NCBI GenBank assembly: GCA_037190485.1
Contig: JBBCJB010000016.1
Span: 62,001 to 126,000, forward strand
DNA length: 64,000 nt
Reading direction: 5' to 3'
DNA from: Parapedobacter sp037190485
GTDB lineage: Bacteria > Bacteroidota > Bacteroidia > Sphingobacteriales > Sphingobacteriaceae
Made by a program: the position numbers and the translations under genes. Of the stretch, positions 25,850 to 34,846 are shown one piece after another; positions within the stretch are counted from its first letter, which is position 1; every line of letters begins with the position of its first letter. The notes beneath the pieces were generated by a model. The model did no database searches. It was not told the DNA's origin and saw only the letters and a program-made list of their open reading frames with translations.

Positions 25850-28153
25850 TCAATAGAAACTGTACCGGATGCCCAGGAATCCCCGGGCACCTTGGTTCGG
25901 CCCATACACGTAGGCAGGATCGAATGTGAGGCCGTATGGGTTCTCGGAAGTAACCAGGGGCTGGCCTTGGCCATCCCACTCGACGAGTTTATCAAATGGG
26001 TCGTGTGCCCTTGCGATCAAGAAAGGGATGCCTTTATTTGGCGTCCAATTCAACAGGTTCTTCACGCCGCCATAGAGCTCGAGGCCATTGTTGAACGATT
26101 TGCTCACCTGGATGTTCTGGATGCTCCACCAAGGGGAGCGATCCGGCCGCGGATCCGTGTCGCTGAGCAAGGGCAGCCGCATCGGGCCGTAGAGGTTCCC
26201 GGTGTAGTCGATTGTCATGCCCAAGCGCTTCAGCGTATAGCTGGCGCTCCAAACACCCGTGAATTTTTCGGTGAACAGCTGTTGGATCCGCTCGCCTTCC
26301 TCGACGCTGTAGACGTCCATCGCCGTGGCGCCCGCGTTCAATTTTAGCCCGTTCATCAGCGCGAGGTCGATGTTGAGCGATATCCCCTGCGACACGGCAT
26401 GGCCATCGAGGTTGCCGTAACGTACCTCTTTCGGGTCGGCATCGTAATCGGCGATGATCTTGTTGTTGAAATACGTATAGAACGCGGTAGCATCGAAGCC
26501 GACGATACCGCCGCTGCCCAGCGGCACTTTCTTGACGAAATTGATGTTGCCGTTCCACGATGTTTCCGGCTTCAGCTCGTCTTCGAATACCACGTCACGG
26601 GCACCCGTGAGCGCCATATGGTCTTCGGTGAAGACGTTGGCCACACGGTAGCCATTGCCGAAGCTGAGACGGAGCACGTTGTTCTTGTCGGTGGTATTCC
26701 ATTTGTAGTTGATGCGCGGTGTCAGGATGCTACCATGGAGGGAGTTGTAGTCGTAGCGGGCACCCAATAGAAGCTTGTGGTTGGCATGCAAGCTGATTTC
26801 GTCCTGCAGGAACACACCGGGGAGCCGGGTATGCGAAGGTTTGTTCACGTTGGGATCGTCCGGATCGGCGGTGATGACCGTATTGTCATCGTAGTACGTA
26901 TAACGGTAGGTGAGCCCAGCCAAGAGGTCGTGTCTGCCCGCCGGTTTGTTCCAGACCAATTGCCCGAAGCCGATGTATTGATCCGCCAGGAAGTCCATGT
27001 CGCCGTACACGCTGTTCTGGTCATGGCCATTGGCGCTGAACATGAACGTGATATTTTCCTTTACGGGCAACTGATAGGTGCCGAACACTTCCCAGCGGCT
27101 GGTGTAGATGCTCTCGCCATAGACCTCGTCGCCGCCGCGGTATTGTGGCCCCCAATTCATCTCGCCGCCCCAGCGGTCTTCGTAGACGTAGCGCGCCGCG
27201 AACGAAAAGATCCGGTTGTCTTTCCGGTTCACGTTCCATTTGTTGAACACCGAAATGCGGTGCTGTAGGGTCACGTCGGTAAAATTGTCCTTGTTGTTAT
27301 CGATCGGGTTCTGGTAATTGAAGTAGCTAGCGCCCAGCATTGACTGTATCTTATTGCTGACGTTGAATTTGCCGGCGACGTCGGCGCTGATCTCGCCCCA
27401 ACTGGTGCCGAAGGCGTCGACCGATAGCAGGGGCGTGGTGCGTGGGTTTTTCGTGATGATGTTGATGAGGCCGCCCACCGCCTCGCTACCGTAAAGGGTC
27501 GAGGCGGGCCCTTTGACGATTTCGACGCGTTCGATCAGTGCCTGGGGGATGCCGCTCAGGCCATAGACGGTGGAAAGGCCGCTTACGATGGGCATCCCAT
27601 CGATGAGTACCATGGTATACGGACCTTCCAGACCATTGATGTGGATGTCGCCAGTATTGCAAATGTTGCAGTTGAGCTGCGGGCGCACACCGTTGATGTT
27701 TTGCAGCGCGTCGAATATGGTGGGCGCGGGGTTGGCTTTGAAGAATTTGGCGGTATACACCTCCACGGGCACCGGGCTGTCCAGTTTCGACACTTCCTTC
27801 ATGGTGCCGGATACCACCACTTCGTCGAGCGAAGCGCTTTCATCCAGGAGCATGATGTCTTTTTCCACCGGCCTGGCGCCGTTGGTACGGACACGCACGG
27901 TGTAGGGTTGGTAACCCACGTATTTGACGGTGATTTCCCAATTGCCTGCGGCGACCTCCTTCAGCAAGTAGGTGCCGGCACTGTCTGCGGTGGTGCCGAT
28001 ATTCAGCGCGGGGATGCTCACGGTTGCCCAAGGAACCGCATCGCCGTTTTTATCGGTGATGGTTCCACGAATCGTGGAAGTGGTTTGGCCGTAGGCCATT
28101 GAGGTCATCAATATTAGTGCAAGCACATATAATCGTGTTGATATGTTGTTCAT
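25850..28153 (-). CDS. TonB-dependent receptor with carboxypeptidase-like N-terminal domain
   Basis: This 767-residue outer-membrane receptor has a Sec signal ending AYGQ, a carboxypeptidase-regulatory-like domain (about 24-105), a TonB-box-like DEVVVSGT, a plug domain containing ITIFD-type residues and VEIVKGPASTLYGSEAVGG, and a 22-strand barrel ending in GIRYSFY. An unusual CNIC pair sits in the plug at about residue 160, before GDIHINGLEGPYTMVLIDG. The size and plug resemble small-ligand (metal, heme, cobalamin) receptors rather than 1000-residue SusC proteins. The ligand is unproven; the flanking His-rich protein and thioredoxin suggest a metal. Confidence 0.88.
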   Translation of the reverse strand: MNNISTRLYVLALILMTSMAYGQTTSTIRGTITDKNGDAVPWATVSIPALNIGTTADSAGTYLLKEVAAGNWEITVKYVGYQPYTVRVRTNGARPVEKDIMLLDESASLDEVVVSGTMKEVSKLDSPVPVEVYTAKFFKANPAPTIFDALQNINGVRPQLNCNICNTGDIHINGLEGPYTMVLIDGMPIVSGLSTVYGLSGIPQALIERVEIVKGPASTLYGSEAVGGLINIITKNPRTTPLLSVDAFGTSWGEISADVAGKFNVSNKIQSMLGASYFNYQNPIDNNKDNFTDVTLQHRISVFNKWNVNRKDNRIFSFAARYVYEDRWGGEMNWGPQYRGGDEVYGESIYTSRWEVFGTYQLPVKENITFMFSANGHDQNSVYGDMDFLADQYIGFGQLVWNKPAGRHDLLAGLTYRYTYYDDNTVITADPDDPNVNKPSHTRLPGVFLQDEISLHANHKLLLGARYDYNSLHGSILTPRINYKWNTTDKNNVLRLSFGNGYRVANVFTEDHMALTGARDVVFEDELKPETSWNGNINFVKKVPLGSGGIVGFDATAFYTYFNNKIIADYDADPKEVRYGNLDGHAVSQGISLNIDLALMNGLKLNAGATAMDVYSVEEGERIQQLFTEKFTGVWSASYTLKRLGMTIDYTGNLYGPMRLPLLSDTDPRPDRSPWWSIQNIQVSKSFNNGLELYGGVKNLLNWTPNKGIPFLIARAHDPFDKLVEWDGQGQPLVTSENPYGLTFDPAYVYGPNQGARGFLGIRYSFY

Positions 28154-28289
28154 CTGGAAATAAAATTGTTAACGGAATCGACTGCCGGCCGACAGCCGCC
28201 AACGCGCGTTGGGGATGCCGGGCTAAACGGGCATCGGCAGGCCGCATGCGGCCTGCTGAACCATGGCCCGCCGGAAAACTAAAGGAAAG

Positions 28290-28655
28290 TTAGCCGATTT
28301 GCGGTGGTCCGCGCAGGTATGTATCCGTGAAAGCAGTGGCAGGCGCATCCTGCAACCGGTACAGGCCCCAGGCCATGGGCACCGGGGTGATGATGGGTTG
28401 CGCATAGCTGAAGAAGTCCGTTTGGATGATGCTGCCTTGGAAGACGACGTCCAGCAAGTGTATCTGGCTTGCAGACTGGTGGTGTTTGGTCGCGTCGGGA
28501 TCGGTCTTGAGGTTGTAGGGGTGGACGTGGATGACGATCCGTCCGTCGGCCGTCTTATGCTTGTGCATGAAGACCGTACCGCTCGCCACAATCAAACAGA
28601 ACAAGGCTGCCTGGAACAAGGCGAGTTGTGGGCGTATGTTATCGATCCATTTCAC
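28290..28655 (-). CDS. Small membrane-anchored His-rich protein of a TonB-receptor locus
   Basis: From a GTG at 28655 the product is 121 residues with one hydrophobic segment (about 12-29) followed directly by MHKHKTADGRIVIHVHPY and, further on, KHHQSAS. The close His pairs suggest metal binding. No named family was recognised. The frame is open to a TTG at 28688, but that codon overlaps the TAnnTTTG promoter element at 28686-28693, so the start must lie downstream. It is followed after 136 bp by the TonB-receptor gene in the same direction. Confidence 0.65.
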   Translation of the reverse strand: MKWIDNIRPQLALFQAALFCLIVASGTVFMHKHKTADGRIVIHVHPYNLKTDPDATKHHQSASQIHLLDVVFQGSIIQTDFFSYAQPIITPVPMAWGLYRLQDAPATAFTDTYLRGPPQIG

Positions 28656-28685
28656 GTTTGATACCGGGTTGCCTATGCGATACCG

Positions 28686-28693
28686 CAAAACTA
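28686..28693 (-). promoter_or_regulatory. -7 promoter element of the His-rich protein/TonB-receptor unit
   Basis: Minus-strand TAGTTTTG matches TAnnTTTG. A TTTG at 28717-28720 could be the -33 element, 23 bp away, slightly long. Confidence 0.5.
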
Positions 28694-28746
28694 ATCAAAA
28701 AGTTTGGTTAATCTAACAAATTTGGCTGGAATTAATTGCACCGACC

Positions 28747-29094
28747 CTAGATCAGCCGATTGTTTTCATCGGGGAACACCAACAGCGGTTCATAGCGCTT
28801 CGCTTTCTCGAAATCCATCAGCGCATAGGAAATGACGATGATGACGTCACCCACCTGCACCAGGCGCGCGGCAGCACCGTTGAGGCAAATGACACCCGAG
28901 CCGCGCTCACCCTTGATCACATAGGTTTCGAAACGTGCACCATTGTTGTTGTTCACGATCTGCACTTTTTCATTGGCAATGATGTTCGCCGCATCCATCA
29001 AATCCTCGTCGATAGTGATGCTCCCCACGTAGTTCAGCTCCGCTTGCGTGACGCGCACGCGGTGAATCTTGGATTTCAATACCTCGATAACCAT
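28747..29094 (-). CDS. panD: Aspartate 1-decarboxylase
   Basis: PanD makes beta-alanine for pantothenate. The 115-residue proenzyme self-cleaves between G24 and S25 in YVGSITID, leaving a pyruvoyl group on Ser25. NGAAARLVQVGDVIIVISYA is also typical. It lies 34 bp after panC on the same strand and has its own promoter element, so the pair supplies both branches of pantothenate synthesis. Confidence 0.96.
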   Translation of the reverse strand: MVIEVLKSKIHRVRVTQAELNYVGSITIDEDLMDAANIIANEKVQIVNNNNGARFETYVIKGERGSGVICLNGAAARLVQVGDVIIVISYALMDFEKAKRYEPLLVFPDENNRLI

Positions 29095-29098
29095 GGTA

Positions 29099-29106
29099 CA
29101 AAGGTA
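29099..29106 (-). promoter_or_regulatory. -7 promoter element directly before panD
   Basis: Minus-strand TACCTTTG matches TAnnTTTG and ends 4 nt before the panD ATG; TTG at 29124-29126 is a possible -33 half. It would give a nearly leaderless panD transcript in addition to read-through from panC. Confidence 0.5.
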
Positions 29107-29128
29107 CGGAAATTATCAGAAAACAACT

Positions 29129-29977
29129 TCATCGGGGTGTCAAGATCACGTTGTCGATGAGCCTTACGCCGGCTACCCAGGCGGCCACGAGTGCCACCAG
29201 TGAACGATGGTGTGTCGTATTGCCGGCCGGTTGGAAGGTGTCGGTGTCGTAGATTTCGATGTATTCGGGCTGCACGCCGGGGCTGTGCGCCAGGTGGTGC
29301 GAGGCGGCCTCCCGAAGGGCGTCCAGGTTTTTCGTGCCAAAGTTGGCGTGCAGCTGCCGCAAGGTGCGGTAGAGTGCCAATGCCTGGTGGCGCCCAGCCG
29401 CAGAAAGCCGGGCATTGCGGGAGCTCATGGCCAAACCATCCGGCTCGCGGATGGTGGGACACATTTCTAGGGTAAGCGGCAATCCAAGTTTGTCCACCAT
29501 ATAAGACACCACTTTGAATTGCTGGAAATCCTTCTGCCCGAAACAGGCGATATCGGGTTTTACGGCGTCGAAAAGTTTCTTGACAATCTGCGTGACGCCT
29601 TGGAAATGCCCAGGTCGGTGCCGTGCCTCCAGTACCTCGTCGAGATGCCCCAGATCCAGGTGCCACTTCACGTCGTCGCCGTACATTTCCTCCACCGCTG
29701 GATGGAAAAGCACATCGCAGCCAACGGATTTCAACAACGCGGTGTCTTTCTCCAAGGTACGCGGATAGTTTGCCAGGTCGCCGGGGTCATTGAATTGCGT
29801 GGGGTTCACGAAAATGCTGCACACCACGATTTCCGCCAATTCGCGTGCACGTTCTACCAAGGCCAGGTGCCCTTGGTGGAGCGCGCCCATCGTGGGCACG
29901 AATGCGATGCGCATTCCGCGGTTGCGGAATTCCTGGAGCGTGTCATCCAGGGATGTTTTGGTCTTGACGGTTTTCAA
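29129..29977 (-). CDS. panC: Pantothenate synthetase
   Basis: PanC joins pantoate and beta-alanine with ATP. The 282-residue product has the nucleotide-binding FVPTMGALHQGHL (HxGH) near residue 30 and the KMSKS-like AMSSRN near residue 185. The closest family-like start is a TTG at 29977 (MKTVKT...); there is no ATG between it and the preceding in-frame stop. An ATG at residue 22 would cut off the first helix, so I kept TTG. It is divergent from the glycogen synthase-like gene. Confidence 0.94.
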   Translation of the reverse strand: MKTVKTKTSLDDTLQEFRNRGMRIAFVPTMGALHQGHLALVERARELAEIVVCSIFVNPTQFNDPGDLANYPRTLEKDTALLKSVGCDVLFHPAVEEMYGDDVKWHLDLGHLDEVLEARHRPGHFQGVTQIVKKLFDAVKPDIACFGQKDFQQFKVVSYMVDKLGLPLTLEMCPTIREPDGLAMSSRNARLSAAGRHQALALYRTLRQLHANFGTKNLDALREAASHHLAHSPGVQPEYIEIYDTDTFQPAGNTTHHRSLVALVAAWVAGVRLIDNVILTPR

Positions 29978-30049
29978 CAGTTAACACAGTTTTTTGTTTG
30001 GCAAAAATGGTGATTTTTTGGCAATCCCATCAGCGGATTGGGCAACTAA

Positions 30050-30080
30050 TTGGTATATCGAGAAAAAATGATTACCTTTG
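30050..30080 (+). promoter_or_regulatory. Promoter of the glycogen synthase-like gene
   Basis: TTG (30050-30052) and TACCTTTG (30073-30080) are 20 bp apart, matching the Bacteroidota sigma-ABfr consensus. The ATG follows 45 bp downstream. Confidence 0.7.
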
Positions 30081-30125
30081 CAAACCGATTTTACTTTTCT
30101 AATAATAAAAATGAACTAATTGGAG

Positions 30126-30956
30126 ATGGCAAAAACGAAGATTCTGTTTGTTACCCACGAGATGTCGCCTTTCCTCGAACTAAGTAAAATTTCTGAAATT
30201 ACCCGTCAGCTGCCGCAGGCCATGCAGGAAAAGGGGTACGAGATCCGGATCCTGATGCCGCGTTTCGGGAACATCAACGAGCGACGCAACCGCTTGCACG
30301 AGGTGATTCGGTTGTCGGGGATGAACATCGTCGTGGACAACAACGATAATCCCCTGATCATCAAGGTTGCTTCCATCCCGGCTGCACGCATGCAAGTCTA
30401 TTTCCTGGACAATGAAGAGTACTTCCAGCGTAAACACGTGTTCTGCGACGATTGCGGCAAGTTTTTCGACGACAACAACGAGCGTACGGTGTTTTTCTGT
30501 AAGGGTGCGCTCGAAACGGTCAAGAAGCTCGGATGGGCACCCGATGTCGTCCATTGCCATGGGTGGATGAGTGCCTTGGTGCCGGCATACTTGAAGACGG
30601 CCTATAAGGACGATCCCACGTTCAAGGATGCCAAAGTCATCTATTCGCTTTACAAGGAAGAATTCGGCCAACCGTTGGGCGAGAATTTCGCAGCCATCGC
30701 CCTGACAGGCAACATGACCAGTGATGATGTGGCGCCTTATGGTGCGGGTGATTATGCGGGCTTGTATCAAGGTGCTTTGGCGTATTCCGATGCCGTGGTC
30801 TTGACGGGAGGCGACGTGGATCAACAGCTGTTAAATATTGTTAAAAAGAGCGATATCCCGACATTCGAGGTGGAAAACGGCGAAGAATTCGAAAATTATT
30901 GCAACCTTTACGAACAATTTTCGAGTGTCGAATTGGACACGGCGGTAGAGGCATAA
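30126..30956 (+). CDS. Glycogen/starch synthase catalytic-domain protein (GT5 N-terminal half only)
   Basis: The 276-residue protein matches only the first Rossmann domain of GT5 glycogen synthases: ILFVTHEMSPFLELSKISEI at the N-terminus, PDVVHCHGWMSALVPAYLK near residue 140, and SDAVVLTGGDVD near 220. The typical KxGG sugar-acceptor motif is replaced by LSKISE, and the second domain that holds much of the ADP-glucose site is absent, ending in an acidic tail. A short form like this is widespread in Bacteroidota beside panC and DUF4270. Whether it is an active transferase is unclear. ATG 30126 has GGAG just upstream. Confidence 0.8.
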   Translation: MAKTKILFVTHEMSPFLELSKISEITRQLPQAMQEKGYEIRILMPRFGNINERRNRLHEVIRLSGMNIVVDNNDNPLIIKVASIPAARMQVYFLDNEEYFQRKHVFCDDCGKFFDDNNERTVFFCKGALETVKKLGWAPDVVHCHGWMSALVPAYLKTAYKDDPTFKDAKVIYSLYKEEFGQPLGENFAAIALTGNMTSDDVAPYGAGDYAGLYQGALAYSDAVVLTGGDVDQQLLNIVKKSDIPTFEVENGEEFENYCNLYEQFSSVELDTAVEA

Positions 30957-30973
30957 TTTATATTTCTTTGCGA

Positions 30974-32464
30974 ATGAGCTATCATACCAAAGACTTATTG
31001 ACCTTGTTGATAAGTCTTTTTGTTTTAGGGGGGTGTACCAACCCCTCGGGGATTGGATTGGATGTGGATCCCGAAGATGAAATCGTGGGTATGCTCACGG
31101 ATACGCTCACCTTACGGGGCGCTACGGTAAGGGATGACAGCACGCGATCGGTTTCATCGGCGTCGACGTATACGGCTTTTGGTTTATTCCTGGATCCGTC
31201 CATCGGTGAGACACGGGCCGACCTGGCGTTGTCGTTGGGACGACCGGGCACCGTACCGCGGATCCGGCCCGACGCGGAAATCGATTCCGTGATATTGGTG
31301 CTGCCTTATGGGCAAACCGGATCCGAGTATTTTGGCGACACCACCGCATCGACATTTGCGCTGCAGGTGCGCCAATTGGATGAGATTTACGTGGATGGCA
31401 CCTACGCCACGAAAGATTGGGCCGTTGGCGATGAGGTCATCGGTTCGAAGTCGATTTCACGGTTTGCCTATAAGCGGACCGACAGCATCAGTGTGCGCAG
31501 ACACATCGATGGGAAGGACTCGCTCGTCAAGGAGATGCCGCAATTGCGCATTTCGCTTTCTGCCGATTTTTTCAAGGAATTATTCGCCGAATCGGTCGAT
31601 TCCGCATCGCTCTCTACCGCGGTAGGTTTTCGCGACCATGTCAAGGGGCTTTACCTCAGCGTAGACGATGGTGCCTCGGCGGGCATTGGCGGACTCACCG
31701 GGTTCAGTGGCATACCTAGCGTTTCAGGCATACACCTCACGTTCCGCCAGCCGAACGGTAAAACAGGCGAGGATGCGGGCACCGACACCATCCGGACTTT
31801 TTTCCCGACGACTATCAGTGACCAAAACACCGGAACATCCGTCTACGGACTTGCCACGAGTGTGAAACGTACGTATACCGACGCCATCGAGGCGCAATTG
31901 GATGCCGCAGAAGACAACTACGACAAACTCTATGTCCAAGCACCGAGTGGGCTAAGGGCCCGTCTACGCATCCCGCATATCGATTCGCTCAAGGGGCGGG
32001 ATATCGCGGTGAACAAAGCCGAGTTGGTGCTCTATGTGAACGGGGTGCCTGCGGACGGATTCAACACGCACGCGCCTCGGCTTACGCTGTACCGCGAGGA
32101 CATCGCCGGACAGCGGCAACCCATCCCCGATGGCGACTCAAGGAGCAGCGGCCAGAATTTCAGTGGCGATGGGCGGAGCCTTTGGTACCGCTATGGACAT
32201 TGGCGGGCGTTTGGTGGAAACCGGGTAGCTGACGGAAATGGGAGGCAGCGCTATGTTTTCCACTTGACATCCTATATCCAGGACCTGCTCATGGGTAAAA
32301 TCAACAGCGCAGAGTTCTTCATTGCTCCCGCATCCGAGAACGACAGTACGGTTCCGTATTTTCCGGTATTGAATACAGGAGGCCGCGCAATTATCGGCAA
32401 CACCGACAACCCCGATGTACGCATCAAGTTGAACATCTATTACACGCAGACGGTAACGAACTGA
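30974..32464 (+). CDS. DUF4270 domain lipoprotein
   Basis: This 496-residue lipoprotein has a signal ending LGGCTNPSG. The DUF4270 family pattern follows: an N-terminal GIGLDVDPED, a strand-rich middle (DSVILVLPYG, KGLYLSVDDG), and a C-terminus with AIIGNTDNPDVRIKLNIYYT. It is predicted to be surface-exposed or periplasmic and all-beta; function unknown. The ATG at 30974 is the one that begins the signal peptide, 17 bp after the glycogen synthase-like stop, so both are likely in one transcript, as is usual in the phylum. Confidence 0.88.
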   Translation: MSYHTKDLLTLLISLFVLGGCTNPSGIGLDVDPEDEIVGMLTDTLTLRGATVRDDSTRSVSSASTYTAFGLFLDPSIGETRADLALSLGRPGTVPRIRPDAEIDSVILVLPYGQTGSEYFGDTTASTFALQVRQLDEIYVDGTYATKDWAVGDEVIGSKSISRFAYKRTDSISVRRHIDGKDSLVKEMPQLRISLSADFFKELFAESVDSASLSTAVGFRDHVKGLYLSVDDGASAGIGGLTGFSGIPSVSGIHLTFRQPNGKTGEDAGTDTIRTFFPTTISDQNTGTSVYGLATSVKRTYTDAIEAQLDAAEDNYDKLYVQAPSGLRARLRIPHIDSLKGRDIAVNKAELVLYVNGVPADGFNTHAPRLTLYREDIAGQRQPIPDGDSRSSGQNFSGDGRSLWYRYGHWRAFGGNRVADGNGRQRYVFHLTSYIQDLLMGKINSAEFFIAPASENDSTVPYFPVLNTGGRAIIGNTDNPDVRIKLNIYYTQTVTN

Positions 32465-32483
32465 CGTATCCCCGTTGCGGTTT

Positions 32484-32530
32484 CCAAGGAAAAGCCCCTT
32501 CGCCAAGTTGGCGAAGGGGCTTTTCCTTGG
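32484..32530. terminator. Perfect 23-bp bidirectional terminator hairpin
   Basis: The arms 32484-32506 and 32508-32530 are exact inverse complements around a single G. A TTTT lies in the right arm and AAAA in the left. It separates the convergent DUF4270 and gldJ genes and should stop both. Confidence 0.85.
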
Positions 32531-32547
32531 AATGGGGGGATTATCCG

Positions 32548-34113
32548 CTAGAAAATCCCGAGAACTTTCTTATTGCCCTGTCCCCGTGAACGATTGGCCG
32601 GGAAGCTGGGCTTCACCTTGGTGTTTACCTCCGGGGAACCCACGAGTGTCATCGCGCACCGGAAGCCGGTCATGGCATTCGATACATCCTGTTGCATGAA
32701 ACGCCGGGTAGCCGGATTGAGCCAATAGGCCCTGTCGTTCCAGGAGCCACCCTTATAAACCCTGGATTTGTCGTTCACCAGCGTGGTTGCCCCATACAGT
32801 TCGTTGTTCGTTTCGTCGGCATAGCCGCGTACGTCATGGGTGAATGTGCTTTGCGCCGAATCGGGTGCCGCAGCGGCGGCCTGCAGTTCTTCCCAGGTTT
32901 GTTTTTTGGGTGCCTTGGCCGGTACCCGTATCGGGCGCCCGTATTTATCCTTGGCAAGGATACCCTGTTCCGCGTTTTCGTATTGTTTGTCCATATAGAC
33001 GTTCCCACGGAACGGATTGAAGTCTTCGAAATCTTCGTACGACAATTGCCGGTACACATCGCTCACCCATTCATTCACATTGCCTGCCATGTTGTACAAT
33101 CCGTAATCGTTCGGCAGGTAGCTCGTTACGGACACGGTGATGTCGCCCCCATCATTGAGGTAGCCCGCCACGCCCATGTTATCGCCGCCGGTGGGCTTGA
33201 AGTTGGCCATCATCAACCCTTGTGTACGCCTTTTGGGTGAGCGGACACCCAAGCCATTCCATGGATAGACTTTCCCGCTCTCGATGTTGCCGTACTCCGT
33301 GTTTCCCACCAGGCCGAGGGCGGCGTATTCCCATTCCGCTTCGGTAGGCAACCGGTACGGCTGTTTGAGCACGCCGTCTTCCATCCGGACAGGACGACGC
33401 GCGTCTTGTTCGGCGCCCGGTCTGTTGTCTTTCGGCATCCGTTCGCCGTCGATCCCCTCGCCGCGGTACTGGCCGTTGAGGTAAATGTCGGTGTTGAACG
33501 GTTCATTGGGGCGGGCCTGCGATTCAGCCAGATCGCGATACCCAACCAGCGCGCCCTTCTGACGGAGGATATGCTCATTTACGCGGTCGGTTCGCCAGAT
33601 GCAATAGTCATTGGCCTGCTCCCAGCTAACCCCGACCACCGGGTAATCCTGATAGGCCGGATGCCGGAGGTAAAGGTCTACGTAAGGCTCATTGTATGAA
33701 AGCGGGTTACGCCAAACCAAGGTGTCCGGAATGGCGTTGTAATAGAGTTGTTTGTCGTCCGGGAAATTCTGGTTAAGCCAGTGCAGGTATTCCAACCAGT
33801 CGGCATTCGAAACTTCGGTCTCATCCATGTAGAATGAAGCCACGGTGATGCGGCGTTTCAGGTTATCATGTGCATAGGTGATGTCTTCATTGAGGCTGCC
33901 ACCCATCACGAACGTGCCACCTTCAATCACCACCAATCCTGGCCCCGGGCCTTCTTTCACTTTCCTGTTGATCTGGAGACCGCCATTGTGGGGGTCGTTG
34001 TAGGCCACTCCTGTCTTTGGCGACACACCACTCCTGTTTTTACAGGAAACGAGCAGACCGCCGCAAAAAAGCGCCAATAAGAGATAGACGAGATTAGTCG
34101 TTGTTGTTTTCAT
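32548..34113 (-). CDS. gldJ: Gliding motility lipoprotein GldJ
   Basis: This 521-residue lipoprotein (lipobox LLVSCKN) carries an FGE-sulfatase/SUMF1-like domain, as GldJ and GldK do. GldJ-type features are GPGLVVIEGGTFVMGGS, SFYMDETEVSNADWLEYLHW, AIPDTLVWRNPLSYNEPY, YPVVGVSWEQANDYCIWRTD, and the closing KGGSWNDRAYWLNPATRRFM. GldJ stabilises the type 9 secretion ring proteins GldK/GldN and is needed for gliding in Flavobacterium. The catalytic cysteines of true formylglycine enzymes are not evident. The ATG at 34113 begins the signal peptide; the promoter element TACGTTTG lies 11 nt upstream. Other gld genes are not adjacent. Confidence 0.93.
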   Translation of the reverse strand: MKTTTTNLVYLLLALFCGGLLVSCKNRSGVSPKTGVAYNDPHNGGLQINRKVKEGPGPGLVVIEGGTFVMGGSLNEDITYAHDNLKRRITVASFYMDETEVSNADWLEYLHWLNQNFPDDKQLYYNAIPDTLVWRNPLSYNEPYVDLYLRHPAYQDYPVVGVSWEQANDYCIWRTDRVNEHILRQKGALVGYRDLAESQARPNEPFNTDIYLNGQYRGEGIDGERMPKDNRPGAEQDARRPVRMEDGVLKQPYRLPTEAEWEYAALGLVGNTEYGNIESGKVYPWNGLGVRSPKRRTQGLMMANFKPTGGDNMGVAGYLNDGGDITVSVTSYLPNDYGLYNMAGNVNEWVSDVYRQLSYEDFEDFNPFRGNVYMDKQYENAEQGILAKDKYGRPIRVPAKAPKKQTWEELQAAAAAPDSAQSTFTHDVRGYADETNNELYGATTLVNDKSRVYKGGSWNDRAYWLNPATRRFMQQDVSNAMTGFRCAMTLVGSPEVNTKVKPSFPANRSRGQGNKKVLGIF

Positions 34114-34124
34114 TCGGTACTTCA

Positions 34125-34154
34125 CAAACGTACATTTCTTTTCCAAGAACCAAA
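34125..34154 (-). promoter_or_regulatory. Promoter of gldJ
   Basis: Minus strand: TTTG (34154-34151), 18 bp, then TACGTTTG (34132-34125), ending 11 nt before the ATG. The leader would be only about seven bases. Confidence 0.6.
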
Positions 34155-34218
34155 ATTAAAATAATTATTTGAAGTTCTTCGCACCCAAACTCACTTTTAA
34201 CGTACAAATAGCATACCA

Positions 34219-34250
34219 TTTGGGATTACAGCGGTATTTCCCTATGTTTG
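34219..34250 (+). promoter_or_regulatory. Promoter of ispF
   Basis: TTTG (34219-34222), 20 bp, then TATGTTTG (34243-34250) is an exact match to the Bacteroidota consensus. The leader of about 85 nt contains three copies of CGGCAATC. Confidence 0.7.
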
Positions 34251-34340
34251 GTGCGGCCGTCGGCAATCGGCAATCAGCTGCCGGCAATCCGCTATCCGAA
34301 AGCCGGTACCCGAGCGCTGATGGCCCAAAAACAAGAAAGA

Positions 34341-34823
34341 ATGAAGATAAAGGTCGGATTCGGATTTGATGTGCATCAGCTTAAGGAAGGCCATCCATTC
34401 GTGTTGGGGGGCGTACAGGTGGCACACCATTCGGGGGCGTTCGGTCATTCGGATGCCGACGTATTGGTGCACGCCATATGCGATGCGGTGTTGGGCGCTG
34501 CCAACCTGGAGGACATCGGCTACCATTTCCCCAACACCGATGATCGATGGAAAGGCATCAGCAGCCTGGTCTTGCTGCACGAATGCATGGAGCTGCTTCG
34601 ACGCAATGGATGGACCGTAGGCAACATCGATGCCATGCTTTGCTTGGAGGCACCGAAAATCAAACCCTACATTTCGCAGATGAAGCAGCGACTTGCTACG
34701 GCGACGGGCATGGACGAAGAAGACATCTCGATCAAGGCCACCACCAACGAGACCATGGGCTTTGTCGGGCGGCAGGAGGGTGTCGTGGCCTACGCCGTTT
34801 GCCTCATCCAGAAGCAAGCCTGA
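34341..34823 (+). CDS. ispF: 2-C-methyl-D-erythritol 2,4-cyclodiphosphate synthase
   Basis: IspF forms the cyclic diphosphate of the non-mevalonate isoprenoid pathway. The 160-residue product has the metal ligands D10 and H12 (GFGFDVHQL) and H44 (FGHSDADVLVH), plus IGYHFPNTD and the closing TTNETMGFVGRQEGV. Length is standard. The frame is open upstream to 34248, but the ATG at 34341, preceded by AAGAAAGA, matches the family start. It stands alone, convergent with a DUF2218 gene. Confidence 0.97.
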   Translation: MKIKVGFGFDVHQLKEGHPFVLGGVQVAHHSGAFGHSDADVLVHAICDAVLGAANLEDIGYHFPNTDDRWKGISSLVLLHECMELLRRNGWTVGNIDAMLCLEAPKIKPYISQMKQRLATATGMDEEDISIKATTNETMGFVGRQEGVVAYAVCLIQKQA

Positions 34824-34846
34824 CGCCGTGAAGGGGCGTCCTTAGG

